A DNA stretch of 64,000 bases, from NCBI GenBank assembly GCA_947179485.1, contig OX359250.1, positions 33,056,654 through 33,120,653 of the forward strand. Reading direction: 5' to 3'. The notes below the pieces were generated by a model. The model did not search any database. It had not been told where the DNA came from and worked only from the letters and a program-made list of their open reading frames with translations. A program made the translations under genes and the position numbers. Source of the stretch: Allacma fusca (lineage: Eukaryota > Arthropoda > Collembola > Symphypleona > Sminthuridae). Positions 48,559-62,868 of the stretch are shown piece by piece; within the stretch, counting starts at the first letter, position 1, and each line of letters begins with the position of its first letter.

Positions 48559-50422
48559 TGCCAATATCCATAAAGTCTTCGACGCATAAATCCAAAGTGT
48601 AGCCTGCACTTTGTACTCCTATCATCTCCTTTCCCAGACTCCTAACCGCCGATCGGGACCGAATCAGTTCATACGTAGGGCTTACTTACATACATACATC
48701 CATACAAAAATACGCTCGTTCCCGGCTCATACATTGACATATGTATTTCCGTGTTGAGACTGTTTGTGCATACTCACAAATTCATACCTCCGCGACATAT
48801 TGGGGTAAGTATGACGCGGGGAAATGAACGCACATAGACAAACACCATGCATACAGACGCATGAGGTGGTTGAAAAGTCATTTGTGACTCTTGAGAACTC
48901 GTCAATACAGGCAAACACTCACAACTTTCATCAGAGTCAGCAGTATTGAACAAGATTGCCAACTTGTACTTTTCACTCTATCATTCATCCTTCACAAGTC
49001 CTTATTCCAACTCTTCCTCCTCAAATGAATCAAATCAGGGCTAACGTGATGCAAGTTTTTACAAATGGAGTCAAAATTAACTGAAAACTCCCCTTTAACA
49101 TTTCTCTCCCATCCCACATGTGCAATAGGCTGTGGAGGGAAAAATCGCTCACACTCTTGAAAAAAACCAAAGGATTTTAAGAGCCCCCGAAACAAGTTCA
49201 CACTGCGCGCGGGACAATTCCACAAACTAAGCCAAGGGCCATACATAATAAATGCATGTGATAATTCCGGTCTTGTGTGCTTACAAAACCCTTTCTTTCA
49301 CTTTAACCCTCTCTCTCTCTCTCTCTCCAGTCATATAGTCTACGTACTTGAAAGTTTGGAAGGAAAAGTTCGGCCGTTATGCAGTCATTTATGTCTATAC
49401 ATTGAAAATTTTCTTCGTCTATTACAATCCCATGGAAGGATTAATTAAAGTTACCATTTCCTTCGTTGACAGCCTCCAGCCATCATCAAATTGCAAATTA
49501 CATTGTAGTAGATCATGTTCGAAGTTAATTTACATGTCAGAGGAAAATACCATAAGAGGAGTGGTAAATTTAAACATTTGAATGTTGTCTTGCCAAATTA
49601 TGACAGTAATGTTAACTCGTCGGAGGAAATTATTGTGAGTTTGACCAAGCTCACAAGCATATCCGCCATTTGGATGTTTATATGAATTGAATACACCTTG
49701 AGCGAATGCATATATTTACAGGCTCAATTATGTGCTAAGTGGGTACGTATATGGTAATTATGTGCACATGCATATCTATATGCAGGTATAGAAATAGACA
49801 TCGTTACTAAGAAACTCCATGACAAATGCCATTAGAGGAAATGGCCATTCTTATCTTCAAGAATCTTTCTCCAAGAGAAAGAGACAGTCGTGAACCAGCC
49901 TTAATTATGTTTGAAAAGGAACGAGCAAAAAGAAACACAAGAATAATACAAGTCACCAAACTTGTACAAAAAAAAAATCTTTTGTCCTTTTGCTTGCTCA
50001 TCATTATTATTATGATATGGGATTCGTGCTTTAAAAAAGTTTGATTTATAACAATGAACGGAGCAAGGACTCCAAAATGTGATTCTACAGTACTCAAAGT
50101 TAGCCTTATTTACAGTAATCCCAGTAATTATATTTGCATGGGAAATGACAAGCATGAGAATGGCTGATGTTAAGTCAAGTCAGTGGTTGCTCCATATCTT
50201 CACAAGATATCCAAATGATACTGCCGCATCTGCATGACAAGTGAGGGTAATACTTGGAGATAATAGTAATAAGAGTCGAACCTCAAGCCATTACTAGACC
50301 TGCATGTAATAGGTACGGGCCTCAGTAATAAAAGCAATGAGTGCTCACAACATTATGCATAAGTGAGAAGGAGGAACTGCTGAAGAAGAAAAATAAGTAT
50401 GTGTGAGTGGAGGGACTTGTGA

Positions 50423-50424
<2 letters not shown>

Positions 50425-50462
<38 letters not shown>
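50425..50462. repeat. (GA)n microsatellite
   Basis: About nineteen uninterrupted GA units. Confidence 0.95.
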
Positions 50463-50466
<4 letters not shown>

Positions 50467-50753
50467 ACTAACTTTGAAATTCCCGACTTTCTTCTTAGAA
50501 TACAAAAATGAAAGCATAAAGGTAACCGAGAAAAGAAAACTAAGACATGTGTTATTTCTCGGCAGAGTAAATTTTAGTAGCAAAATCATGTATCAAATGC
50601 GATGAGGATAGAAGAGGAGAGAGAGAGAGAAAAATTGCATGCTTTATGAACTGAACGTATAGGGACTCGAGTGATGCACATACCGAGCACACTTGTAAGA
50701 CAAGGAGTGAGAGGAGAGAAAAAGTTTTTTTGAGATGTGCACAAAATAATGCT

Positions 50754-50775
50754 ACGTGTGTGTGTGTGTGTGTGT
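50754..50775. repeat. (GT)n microsatellite
   Basis: About ten GT units. Confidence 0.93.
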
Positions 50776-53700
50776 ACGTCTGTGTGTGAAGGATTCGTTG
50801 TGGAAAAAGAAGAAAATCTCGTAGAAAATAAGTTCCGCTCTATGGTTCTATATAAATGTAGTAATTTTGTATGTATTTAGGTAGCAAAGTGAGACACAAG
50901 GGGATTACTTGGATCACCTTTTTAGTTACTGCGTACAGTAGATACTCCACTCCTCACATGTATGTTCGTATGTATCTAACCGTGTTTTTTTTGTTTTACC
51001 GCCTTTGTCTCTCCCTCACTACAAAACTAACTTTTCAACATTGTCATGCTGCATACATACTACCTTTTCACATGCAAGTTACATTTCCTAGAAAATCACT
51101 GCGGAAGTTAGGTACTTTCCGTATGTAAATGTACCAAAGTGTAAAAGTATGTGCATTTTTACGGGAGTCCCTTCCACCGCGGATTTTCTCCCGAACCCAC
51201 TCACTCCTGGAATTATCTCTCATTGGAACTTTATCAATTTTACTGTAATTTAATGCACTTAAATTAAGTGCTGTAAATGACTCTTTCAAAGCCGGTTGTC
51301 TAAAACATTACAACTTTTTACTACTAGTTATACCTGCTGATTCCAAACTATTTCTCCCATCATCGAAGGTTATTCTGATGAATCAAAAGCTTCATACTTT
51401 TACAATATGAGTGCCCAAGAAAAAAAAACGAGCAATTGTGTACAACACAAGATTGATCTCCTAAGTATATTTCCCAAATAGAGATGTGAAGTTGGACCCA
51501 GGTAGAAAAAATAGATGAATCACATGGAAAGTTAAAATCGTAAATATGTACGGTCAATCATAAGCTGTTCGTAGCATCCCTGCTATATGAACTAATCCGT
51601 GGGGCTAATATATATGGGAATTAAAGTTGGATGGGCTGGTAAAAGATACATGGGAAATTTCTTATATGTATGTCAATCATAAAAATGTGCATATAATCCA
51701 GTGTTCCCAGGGATAGGACTTAGTACATACGGAAGATGATCAGTCGTGGTTTAGGTTCGGGACAAGGAGGAAACCAGCATTTTTTATCAAAGACATCACA
51801 GCATGGGGATGTGTCTCTCTGATGATGGATATGCGAGCTCTGAATTATCACATCGGCATGCCGATGCAAAGGTGAGCTCACATACTATTTACTTTTTATT
51901 TTCTCTTCGTCAGCCCAACATGGCATTTACAGGGGACTTTCTACCATTCACATATGTATGCACGGACAGCTCCATCCACAACAGCTACCTCCACAAGGGT
52001 AGGAGTTTGTAGGAAATAAACCGACTAGTGGGAACTGTAATCCAGGAGTCTCCTTGTGGAAGCGCTGTTAAGAATTGTGAATAGCTAGTGTACATATTAC
52101 GTATGGCAACTTCAAAAAGAGTCTTGATCAAGAGATCCATATGATTTAAACACAAGAGATCCATTCCAATTAGAGGGTCTCCACCTTGTAATATATTCCA
52201 CATCCCGAAAAAACTCCGAGGCTACATCATAACCAGTGTCGAGGATTTTATTCCCCTTTCCTCCCTCGCACATCTCCGCACTGACAGTATCTTGTGAGTT
52301 TGTGTGAAGTGCGGAGACTTTTGAGAGCCAATTTACTCTCCTCTCAAATGTCAATCTTCCATCCTGTCATCATATATGTATAAACGTCTCTTGCCGTCTT
52401 AATTGCACATGTATCAACGAGATTTCCTCTAACAATAAGCCAAATGAGTGCTTATTGTAGTTGACTTCTTACTTGGAAGCTAATTTAATTTACCATGAAT
52501 TTCGTACAAACTGAGTTCAATAATACAAACAGTTGTATCTAACGATACTTAAAAAAAAACGAAACGCACACTTATATCTACATATATGTTTCTATAATTT
52601 CAAGTCCAAATGGTACATGCTATCGAGAGAAACCACAACGTTGGCTGACTAGGTGGTTCCCTGTAACATTTATTAGTACAGGGTCTGAATGTAAAGCCAA
52701 TTGCACAGGAGTCATTACCAAGCAGTAAATCACCTGAAACAATGATTCTGATAATTGTGAAAGAAATGATCTGACTGTGGGAATATAATTTTGAATAGAA
52801 AAACCCTCATGTATATAAACTCAGACTGGTGGGGCAGGCGTCAGTTGTAAATACAAGGAGGTTGTGGCCTGTCGAAGCTCACAGGTGACGGAGACAAACT
52901 GTCAGAATATTTTCTACAGGTGAGATGTCCATGGTCCGCACCCCTTCAATGTAAACAATGGGAGTTTGAATCCACCGCAGAGGAACCTACCGCATTTCCC
53001 TTCTCTCCACAATATTTGACTCTCTCCAATAGTATAACTTCACACCTGATTTACTCCAAAAATTTTCGGTGATTCCGGAGCCTATATGATGTAATTTAAA
53101 AGTTAGTCTGATCCACGTAGAACTTACTACTAGAACTATAACCCTGTGTGGCAGTGCCATCTTAGACAATTTATTATATCTATCCCTGCTCCCACGATGA
53201 TTCTTCTAACAATCCCTCAGAAATAATTACCCTCAATTTCCAGTTAAATTTAGCATTCAAATTAGTGTAGGAGGGAAGACAGGGTATGAAGGGTGAAATT
53301 TGAGGGGAGACAGACCAATGAAGATGGGCTGGAAACAGTCGTGCTGAGGAGTGTTGGTTATTATGAAATGTTTCAGTATTTACTTCCCTAGCTATAATAA
53401 CCCATTCAGTTCAGGTCTTTATTTAAAAAAAAGGCGAGGAAGCAGAGGATGGTGAGAACAATACTTGTCCAAAGACAGGTGGCAAGTGTGGGACAAGAGC
53501 AAATAATTCCTCGAAACGACTTCCTTGTTTGCTCCCATTCAATATTTGAACTGCCATGAATACATGTAGTACAGTACTGTATGAGGGGAGATGGAACTAC
53601 TCCGCTCAATATACCTATCTATACCATCCAAATACTTCCAGATAAGTACGTAGTCAAGTATTGTCTAAACTTTTACCATAACTCTAATTTAATCTAAAAT

Positions 53701-54296
53701 GACGAACAGGCTTATAGGTGTTGATGCAAGTACAAACACCAGTACCTGCACACTGAAGCATCCACTGCTTCCTGAGTGACCCGGACATGTACCCACGGTG
53801 GTGATGGTGACTGCTGTACCCAAGTCCATGCCCTTATACTGAGACTATGTACTTACTGTGCCATACAATCTATTTACACTACATATGAGAGCTGATGCTC
53901 AGGAAATTTCCGGTGTTCGGCTTCTTTTTTTTTATGTAATCCTAATAATTACTGAGTAAAAAAAAAATAAAACTAGATTGAGGAGAGAGCCTCATTACGC
54001 CGTACTTGAACCTGTCCTCCAACCCACCCCCATCCAATACATTCACAATTATTACATGCACATTTTGTGTTTCGTGAAGGTGCAATGGGCTTAATTGCAC
54101 AATTTTTCACCTGTCATCCACCATTTCCCATGTTGTTCTAAATGGACGGAGTCACTTATGCATTTATGCATGGGGGAAACTCTGGTACATGTGCGCGACT
54201 CAGGAGAGTCACATGAGGTCAGTCGTTCTTCCTCACTTGTGGCATACGGGTCAAATCCTCATCTGTACGGAGATCCTTCCTTCTCTTAAGGTGTGT

Positions 54297-54317
54297 ATCT
54301 CTCTCTCTCTCTCTCTC
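54297..54317. repeat. (CT)n microsatellite
   Basis: About ten CT units. Confidence 0.92.
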
Positions 54318-55720
54318 CTGTCTGAGCGGACCGCCCGCCTTCACACTCTCCTCCACCCAGTTACCAGCCAATGTAAGGGGTTTGGGAAAGCGTCAAGTAA
54401 TAATTTGACTCGTATGCATAATAATATGCTCACTCATTTTATTTTCGCTGTAGATTTTTGCTCGGCGTAATATGAAAGATGATGTTTAGCTACCCATGAA
54501 ATAAATAATGTAGTCATAAGTAACTTCTCATAAAGTTTTCAGCTGTAACCAGCAAGTCAGGTATGTGCAGTCTCCTTTTGGATGCCCCTACATACATATG
54601 TACCTTCCATGTGCACAGAGCTCCATTGAAATGACTGGAAACCCAATCGTTTCAAGTTTCATCCTTTGGCAAATTACCGGCAAGTTGTGGCATGAGGCTC
54701 GCGCTAAGAAATTCTTCCAGACCACTAAATTTAAATGACTGCAAAGTGAGCATTTCATTTACCTTTGGATGGGTACCTTTATATTTGTGCACTTGTGTGC
54801 ACACGCATATATCCACACTCACCAACACTACGGCCTCCCCCTCCTGCTATAAAATATCATGTGGGAAATGCCCAATTATATTTATGACTTTCCCTTGCAT
54901 TCAGGCTTCTTCCCGTAATTGATTTATTTGCACTTTTCAATTCCAACTTCTCCATCTCAATTATTCCCCGGCACTCTAATTCATGTCCTTTCCTCGTGGG
55001 AGAAAATATAGTGAGTTAATATATCTAGATACATATGTGCCTCTTCCCTCCGAAAATATTTTAACTCCTCAAATTTAACTTCCTAACAAGTTTGCTTTTG
55101 GTTTTACTACTTAGCGTCAACCGTTAGGATGGATTCGTCACATGTTGATATTTTTTTTAATAGCTGTGGCCGGGGAGTTGTATATAGTTACATAATGAAC
55201 CTCCTAGAAAAAATGAATGGGGACTTGTGTCAAGTTCCGGGGAGTAAAAGTTGTTCTATGTGTACAGGAAAATATGAATACAAAGACCCCAGATAGGGCT
55301 CAATTGGTTCTGGTTGGTTTCCATTGTAAAAGGCTTGGGAGAGAGAGACTTGTATTTGTGATTGGTAAATTTCGAGAAGGATTGCTGGAAACAACTGGTG
55401 TGTAATGGCACATGTCCAATAAATAATCATCTACCTACCCGTCAGTATTTTTTTTCCCTCCGTGTTCCTGTCTCCTTGTGTATGCCAACTTGTGTGTCTG
55501 TCCAAAAATGACATGACCAGAGTGGAGGAAAGTCAACGATATCGTTAAGTTCTGAAGGCAATTTAGTCCATTTGAGTCGCGTCAGACACTTCAAGGGGCA
55601 ATGTGGTTTTCCAAGAAGCAAGGAAACGAATAAGTTGTCGAGACCTCGTAAAAAGCCATACAGAATTGAAATTTCTACGTGCATTCAACATACGAGTGTT
55701 TTACACATTATCCTAGCTAT

Positions 55721-55772
55721 GGTAAAACCTATATGTACTATTTTATCTTCAGGTAAAACCTATATATGCACT
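55721..55772. repeat. Short direct duplication, 31-bp spacing
   Basis: GGTAAAACCTATATGTACTA at 55721-55740 recurs at 55752-55772 with two inserted bases. Confidence 0.85.
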
Positions 55773-57145
55773 ACTTATTTCGAGCTGGGACTAGACATAT
55801 CTACATATCCAAGTATAAATTGAACCTATGAGACGCACACACATGATACGAGCATCTACAGATATAGTGAATTAGCTCCCAAAGCGTATTGAGAAACCTC
55901 TTAAAGCTACACTTCCCAACAGCCCTGATGGACTTTAAAGCTCAGAATTTAAAACGGAGGTAGTTACTGCTCGCCAGTAGTTACTTCCCGTAAGAACACA
56001 ATACAAAAGGACATGAGTGTAAGTAGCAGTAGTACGAGCGGAGGGAAGTGAAATAAGACGTAAATTCTCTTTGAGGCTCGTAATGGACCAAGAGAAAATC
56101 ACAGGTTTGCCAAAGTACTTTTGTCAATGATGAGCATGATGATCATCATAACAATAATCATGTGGGTTGTCAGAAAATAACAGAGAGGTAGAGGAGAATG
56201 AGGTAGGAGAATATTCACAAAGATGTGAGTGTTCATAGAAAGTAAGGCACATGGCCCTCGCGCTAAGTCCCAACCAAACTACATATAATTACACCAACAT
56301 CAAGATACACACGAGCACGTACGTCCAGGACGGTTGAGACTTTCCGAGGAAAAACAATACTCAAGTCAGTCTGTATCTACCTATACACAGAAATATACTT
56401 GGAACACATTTCCTACACACACACAACACAAGTACGTGAACAACTTTGACTTATGAGGTACTCTGGTATAAAGGGGATCTTGAATTTACTACGTACGTAA
56501 GAAGCTAACAGAGACATAATAATGGAATTGCATACAAGTTAATCTCACAGTGTTCAGTGTCTATTGTACATGGGTAGATATAAATATATACATACCTACA
56601 TGTGTACTCTGATGCTTGACGGGTCTAAGGTGCATACATACATATATGTGTGAGACTGGACTACTCTCCGTCTACTGACAATGAGAGTCCTGTGAGGAGG
56701 TCTGTATCCTTTCCTTTCGTGGATACTTATACATAGATACTTGGAAGATAATGTGGCACAAGTATGTACATACACGTAACCAGCACAGTTGATATCTGTT
56801 TATGCTCGAGGAAAATTTATGTAATGCATGTTGATTATATGTGCATATATAGTTACTACGGTAGTCGTGCATCTCCCAAAATTGGAGACACCAGATGTGT
56901 ACATATGGAATATCTTACAGGGAGGGAGGTAGTGCATAAAAACACTATGATCTAGTTTGTTGCTGTGAAAAGTATCCACAGGCAAGAGAAGGAGGAGATG
57001 AAGAGGCGAAAAAGAACCGAAAAAATATTTCCAGGCCGCAACTTCCTGTGTGAAAATAATAGGGCTGATATTCACCAGCATCTATAATTTAGCCGTCATT
57101 TTCAACAACTATATGAGAAGGGTGCTTGTTGTGAGGAGTCGTTGG

Positions 57146-57163
57146 AGTAGTAGTAGTAGTAGT
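57146..57163. repeat. (TAG)n trinucleotide run
   Basis: Six AGT/TAG units. Confidence 0.9.
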
Positions 57164-59293
57164 GTGCCAGGGAAGTAAATGGCCTAACCCTCATATAATT
57201 CTATCCCAACTGGGAGTACCATGGAGCTAGCAACATTATCATCATCGTCCTCATGTATACCGCACACAAAGTTCTATTCTTATAATATTACCTCATATGA
57301 CACGGAGCTTAAGGAGACACAAACAAGACCGATCCATCGATGACTACAACAACCTATCATTCAGAGAGGAAAAAATGGAAGTACACAAACGGCTATTTCC
57401 TTTCCATTGAGAAAAAAAAACTCTGCTTGAGGTCTTCATTAAAGATACAGAAATTGTTTTGATTCTTATTCCTCTGTTTTCCACCCCAATATGGGCATCT
57501 AAAATTCTTATCTCCCATACCAATCACCATCAATATATCCAAATGGTATTGGAACAGTTCCCCAGCACAGTTCCGCTCAACCTTTCCTGCCCTCCTGCAT
57601 TTCACTCCTGCTCCAAGGTTTACTCAATTGTGTGGTTTTACAAACACAAATTTCAACACAAAACTTCAATTGAAAAATACAAAAAAAACAATGATAAACA
57701 ATCCTGACCATATTTCCGAAATCCTCCTTAAAAAACACAATTAAGATTCTGGAATATATCTGTGAGCATAGAACAGCATAGTATGTACATAGTACTATTC
57801 ACGGAGCCCTATAGACAGAGCTATTGTAAACGCGAAAGGAGTAAAATCAGAAAGATTAGGCCTTATAAAGGAGCTTGCCGCGGTATTCAGTCTGTCAATT
57901 TGATTTAACCAGACCAGCAATAGCAGCCGGGTAGCTCAAGTTACCTTCAAATTGTACAATACGTACAAGTTGTGCTAGTATCAAAGCTTCTACAGGGAGG
58001 ACTGAGACAAGGACTGTTTGCATGCTTGAGGAGAAAAAAAAAATCGAAGATACAAAGGACAAACTACTGTGCACTCTTGCGGCTGGCAGTTGATCAAGAA
58101 TTTAATACAAGCACAACACTGCCTTTATTATGTGTGTATCCAAATGTGAAGTACGAAATGAGGAGTAAATGACAGCCGCATTTACTTCAAATTGCCCAGC
58201 AACGCTTTGATTCAAATGTGGATACATATAGATACTACATCAACACCAACCTACTTGTAAACCATGTTAAATCATTACACTTCATATGAACATTCACTCA
58301 AATTCCCATAATTATAATAAGTCATCATCCATAGATGCATAGCCCCTCAACAGAAGCTCAAATACTTCACAATGACATTCTCAACGGTAATCAAAGGGTG
58401 ATTTGTACAATCGGATATTCGGGATATTTGACATGTACATACATACATATGTGGATACATACCCTATCGCTATGTTCTCACAATAAGTGACTACTTACCA
58501 GCTCGTTTAATTCTAATCCATGGCATTTATGATTCATTAATATTACAGTAGTAGGGAGAGCTACATAGTAGCGCAGTCCCAATTATAACAGTATTTGTGC
58601 AAACAAGTGATGAGCCCCGAAACTAACATGCACATGTTGTTTACTACTAGGAGAGGATTTACATACACAAATGTGCATGTCCACGAGATCATAATACGTG
58701 TCATAAAATATATGCATGTGTGGACTCACATTTGATGGAAACGTTTTGTATGTATTATGCACTTATGCATGTGCGTCCTTAGATGCCTATGTGATGTCAA
58801 GCGTGCTCGAGTGTCTACATGCAGGGGATGAGCATAAAAAGCAACTAGCTCATCTCCATTCGTATGATTAGAACGGATGGGTATCTTTTAACGCTAATGG
58901 TCAGGTATGAAAGGGTTGGATGACTTCAAAATACTTTCCATGGACGGTGCATTGTAGTTACTTATTATTGGTCTGCATTGACTTGCATATGACTTACGAA
59001 GAGAGTTAAGCGTGTGTGTGTGTGTGTGAAATGGATATGTAGCTGATATGAGCTGATATGTAGATGATATGTAGGTGCTTATTTACTGTGCATAACCGTC
59101 TTATGAAGTACCGGTATAAAAGTAGCACGCAGCGACTGAGCGTATAACTCCGTTCACGGTCCCTGGAGATTACTGCAAGAAGAAACAGAAGAGCCGAGTT
59201 CGGTAGAGAGCGAGTACCTGTGCATTATAAGTGCACATAAGGTTGCTTAAGGACGGGGAGAGTAAGTCAGTGCATAACATAAGAATGACGGGA

Positions 59294-59318
59294 GCGAGTG
59301 AGTGAGTGAGTGAGCGAA
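59294..59318. repeat. (GAGT)n tetranucleotide run grading into GAAC
   Basis: GCGAGTGAGTGAGTGAGTGA followed by GCGAACGAACGA: two related four-base units adjoin, so one probably arose from the other by substitution and spread. Confidence 0.9.
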
Positions 59319-60892
59319 CGAACGAGCGGCGAAGTAAAAAATACGTGAATGACATCAAAGAGATCATGGGCAAGATGATAACAAGATTGTTGACTGACGA
59401 CTTAAATGAACACCGCCTTCCTTTATATGCAACCGAGATGGTCATTCCTGGCTTTTGATTTTTACATCTTTTATCATATCAACCTTTTTATACCCAATAT
59501 ATAAGATTTCGCTGTGGGTTTCATCGTCCTATAACTAACAAGTAGTATTATTCTCCTGTGAACATTCCCGTTTATCCCGAACACGTCCAACTTTCAAGAA
59601 ATGAATGCATACACAATCCACAAGGCCGTCTTTATTTGTTGTTGAGTCCTGAGCACAAGTGTAATGTAGGGGTAAGGAACGTCTCAAAGTAAACTTGAAA
59701 CTTTGCACTTTCCCTTTACCTCAGCTCCTTATTAAACACACATTCACGGGGATCATCATGCATAGCACACGCTTGGTAAGTAGATATAGGACATGATACG
59801 GTGTGCTTGCGCTTACAGGAACTTTCGGAACTTGTGAGCCTCACGTAGGTTTCATTCCTGCTATCAATCACTTTTTATCCCCAATATTTCCATCTCCCCC
59901 CCCCTCCATTACATTCTGCATCGGAGCTTGGAGGCAGTTTAGAAGCAAAGGAGATGAGAAAAAAAAATCCAGATGAACAAATCCATCCACTAGTTAATTA
60001 ATTGCTCTCATGGAATCGCCCGACGCCCTACGCATATCATCTCATCACAATGGTCAATGGTCAAAGAGGCAGGGGGCTTCCTTTGAAACATCTTTGGTCT
60101 CAAGATTTGATAAATACTCCAGTCAGACCAACATGTAAATAACTAGTTAACGTGCACTTACAACCCATGCATTTGTCTCTGTGTTCAACAAGAGAGCTTC
60201 TTCTTCCTCTGGACTTTTGAAACCATGATTTTTCAAAGGGTGCTGCTCCTTTCCTTTCACCTAGACCCTTCTATGTCTTCATTAATTCTTGCAATAAAAC
60301 CGACCCCAGCAATTGGAAAAATATCTCTTGAATAATTCTTACAAATGGGCAAAGTTTTTTTTTCTGCACGTATTTGTCATTGTAATTGTATCTCTCTTAA
60401 AATTATTACTCCCTATAATGGAAAATTAAGTGCATGTTCCAGTTTTTAAATGGAGGATAGAGGGATTCCCATAAATCTGTACTTGAGTGATTTAATCAAG
60501 TGTTAAAAATCACAGCCCGACAGTAATGTCTTCATTTGACAGGTACAGTGAGAGAAAAATGTGCTTATATGAAATTCCTGTTTTTAAAGCGTTTTCTCTC
60601 CCATAAACACTGGCGTAGAGGGATGCAAGCGGGAGAATAAAAAAAATTTGAAAAATGGCTCAGCAAAAAATTGGCCTCTCTCTCTATTGACAGAGTCCAG
60701 GGAGAGAGGAGAACCTCCCAGATTATATACACATGAGTAATAATAATGGACTGGAGGAATGAATCTTGCAAAAAGACCTTTGTGGAGCCAAAAAGAAATT
60801 GAGTTTTTTTTTGCTTGTAGTTGAGCTGTTTTGTTGCAAGGGCATTATCATAGTTCGTCATATTCTTTATATATAAACTTTGTTCAAAGAGT

Positions 60893-60921
60893 GAGAGAGA
60901 GAGACAGAGAGAGAGAGAGAA
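60893..60921. repeat. (GA)n microsatellite, left arm of an inverted pair
   Basis: About thirteen GA units with one CA step. Its complement, a CT run, lies 51 bases downstream. Confidence 0.94.
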
Positions 60922-60968
60922 GGAGAAAAAAAGTATAAAGACATCAGATTCACAATCAGAAAACTCTG

Positions 60969-60972
<4 letters not shown>

Positions 60973-61004
<32 letters not shown>
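60973..61004. repeat. (CT)n microsatellite, right arm of an inverted pair
   Basis: About sixteen CT units. With the GA run at 60893-60921 it could fold a stem of about 29 bp. Confidence 0.94.
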
Positions 61005-61008
<4 letters not shown>

Positions 61009-62839
61009 GCCTTGTTTGCATCTGGCGTCTCCCATTGCTACATAGATTTTGTGCTTAGCTACAGAGAACAACTTTTCCCTCCTTTTTTCATTTTAGACTT
61101 TTTGGGCACTCATGCCAACAAAATCACGACGGGAGGGAGACGCCGAGGGGGGTCCAGTGCAACTGAGATCAACCCAGGGGGTCAAAGGGACCCCACCATA
61201 ACTCTAAAAGGTCCTCTTCTATCCTTTGGCTCCCACCCCCTCCAAATATATCAGCTGATTTTACCTACAGAATACAATGTTTTCCCCCGGGTTTTCTTTC
61301 TCTCACTCAAAACTCTCCGTATTTTTCCAATGAGTCAAATGACAGATGAATTCCCGATATCCGACCTTTTAAACATGGGATTGCCACGGTCTTCCCTCCT
61401 AAGAACATTAGGTCAATCTAACCACTCTCTGATATATGCTGGTGGGGCTGTTAAGTAATAATGATGCACGCACGGTTCCCCTAGAATCTCAAATCAATTG
61501 ACGATTTCACCTCCATTATTGCCCATACATAGGGGTTGAGGGAACAAACGGTCATTGTGCGATTAGAATCCAAAGAGCCATTGTTGCCTACAATTGTTCA
61601 TATTAAGAAACAACTTGGGCTGAAGATAAGTAGTTGTTCACAGCTCCCAACAGATCTATTTTTATGCGTTTTATTAGCGATCCTTCCAATATCACGGTCG
61701 GTTTCGGGGGAAAAAAATCCCTTCAGGACTTTTCTATACCACTCTACTACTGCATTACACGTATGGATGGGAGGAGGTATGTACATACATACATGGCAGC
61801 ATCCAATGTATGTACAAATACTGCTGCAGATTGACAGACTACTGAAGCAGAGGTTTCCAAGAGGCTTGACATTGCTCTGGGACTACAATGATTGTTTGTC
61901 CATGCAATTATTGACGTCCAGAGGTTGCCTCTTGCATTCGTAAGTATTTTGTCATGCGTGAACAAAGAATTTGAATGTTGGCTAGTGGCAAATATAATGA
62001 GTAATGTAATGTGAATGCTGTAACGTGATAATAAATCCTTGTAAGCATTTAGTATTTCCCATCGTTTCTAATCTTGTATGTATGTATGTTGGATTGTAAA
62101 AAGGTCTAGGGACCAGACTCTGAGCATGCAAGGAGCTGCAAGGAGCTCTGCCATGTGTGCTAAGTAATGTGCATGTGCGATATTAAAAAGCGAGCCGAAG
62201 TGGTGTTTTTAAGACAGTTCCACGGATGTTGGTAATTTGCATAGGACTAGAACCAACTGTGGCATGAACTCTGGGAATGAAGTTATCAAATACTTGATCA
62301 TGCTGAAGATAAGTCAGAATTGAGTAAATACGGCCTGAATAGACAACTATTGTGAGAGCACCAAAAGGTACTTCCATTTGGTAACTTCCATTTAAGACGA
62401 AAAAGCTATTCTTGCATGGGATCATCTTCTTTATGGGGACCATTCCTGAGGACGTACATACCCTGCATCTTGATTCGTACACGTTGAGGTCACAATGAGC
62501 TGAGCTGGGTTTAAGGTGATATGATTGTGTGGATGCGTGTGGCTCTATGGAAAGAGATAGGTTGGAAACCACAAGGATGCAATGGAACTTATTTACTTGC
62601 ATTCTCGAGTATCTATACGTGATATGCAAAGTGTATGTGTAATGATAATAGCAAGCAAATGGTGCCATGAGCAAAAAGATAAAGGATCGAGGACGGATGG
62701 CGAGGTTCCTGCAGAGACGACCTATGAGATAGAGCAGGGCTGGACCCTCCTCCATCTCCCGGTGAGAGACATCTCAATTGTCTGATCTACAGGGAATCTC
62801 CATTTGAAACCCAAAAGAAAAGAAATGCAAGAGTGAGAG

Positions 62840-62868
62840 AGGAGAGAGAGAGAGAGAGAGAGAGAGAC
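62840..62868. repeat. (GA)n microsatellite
   Basis: About fourteen GA units. Confidence 0.94.

Noticed and set aside
48727-48805. Minus-strand MSRRYEF peptide followed by GTGAGT, resembling a NuRD-motif first exon
   Set aside because: Only MSRR matches; the family motif needs KQxKPR next. Four residues are not enough.
61012-61458. 148-codon open frame on the plus strand
   Set aside because: Begins at the edge of a CT microsatellite and shows no recognisable domain. Likely chance.
62183-62755. 190-codon open frame on the minus strand, the longest in the upstream desert
   Set aside because: No known motif, odd composition, no flanking splice pattern supporting an exon. One frame of this size is not surprising in 44 kb read in six frames when alternative starts are allowed. 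A tblastn hit or transcript would change this.
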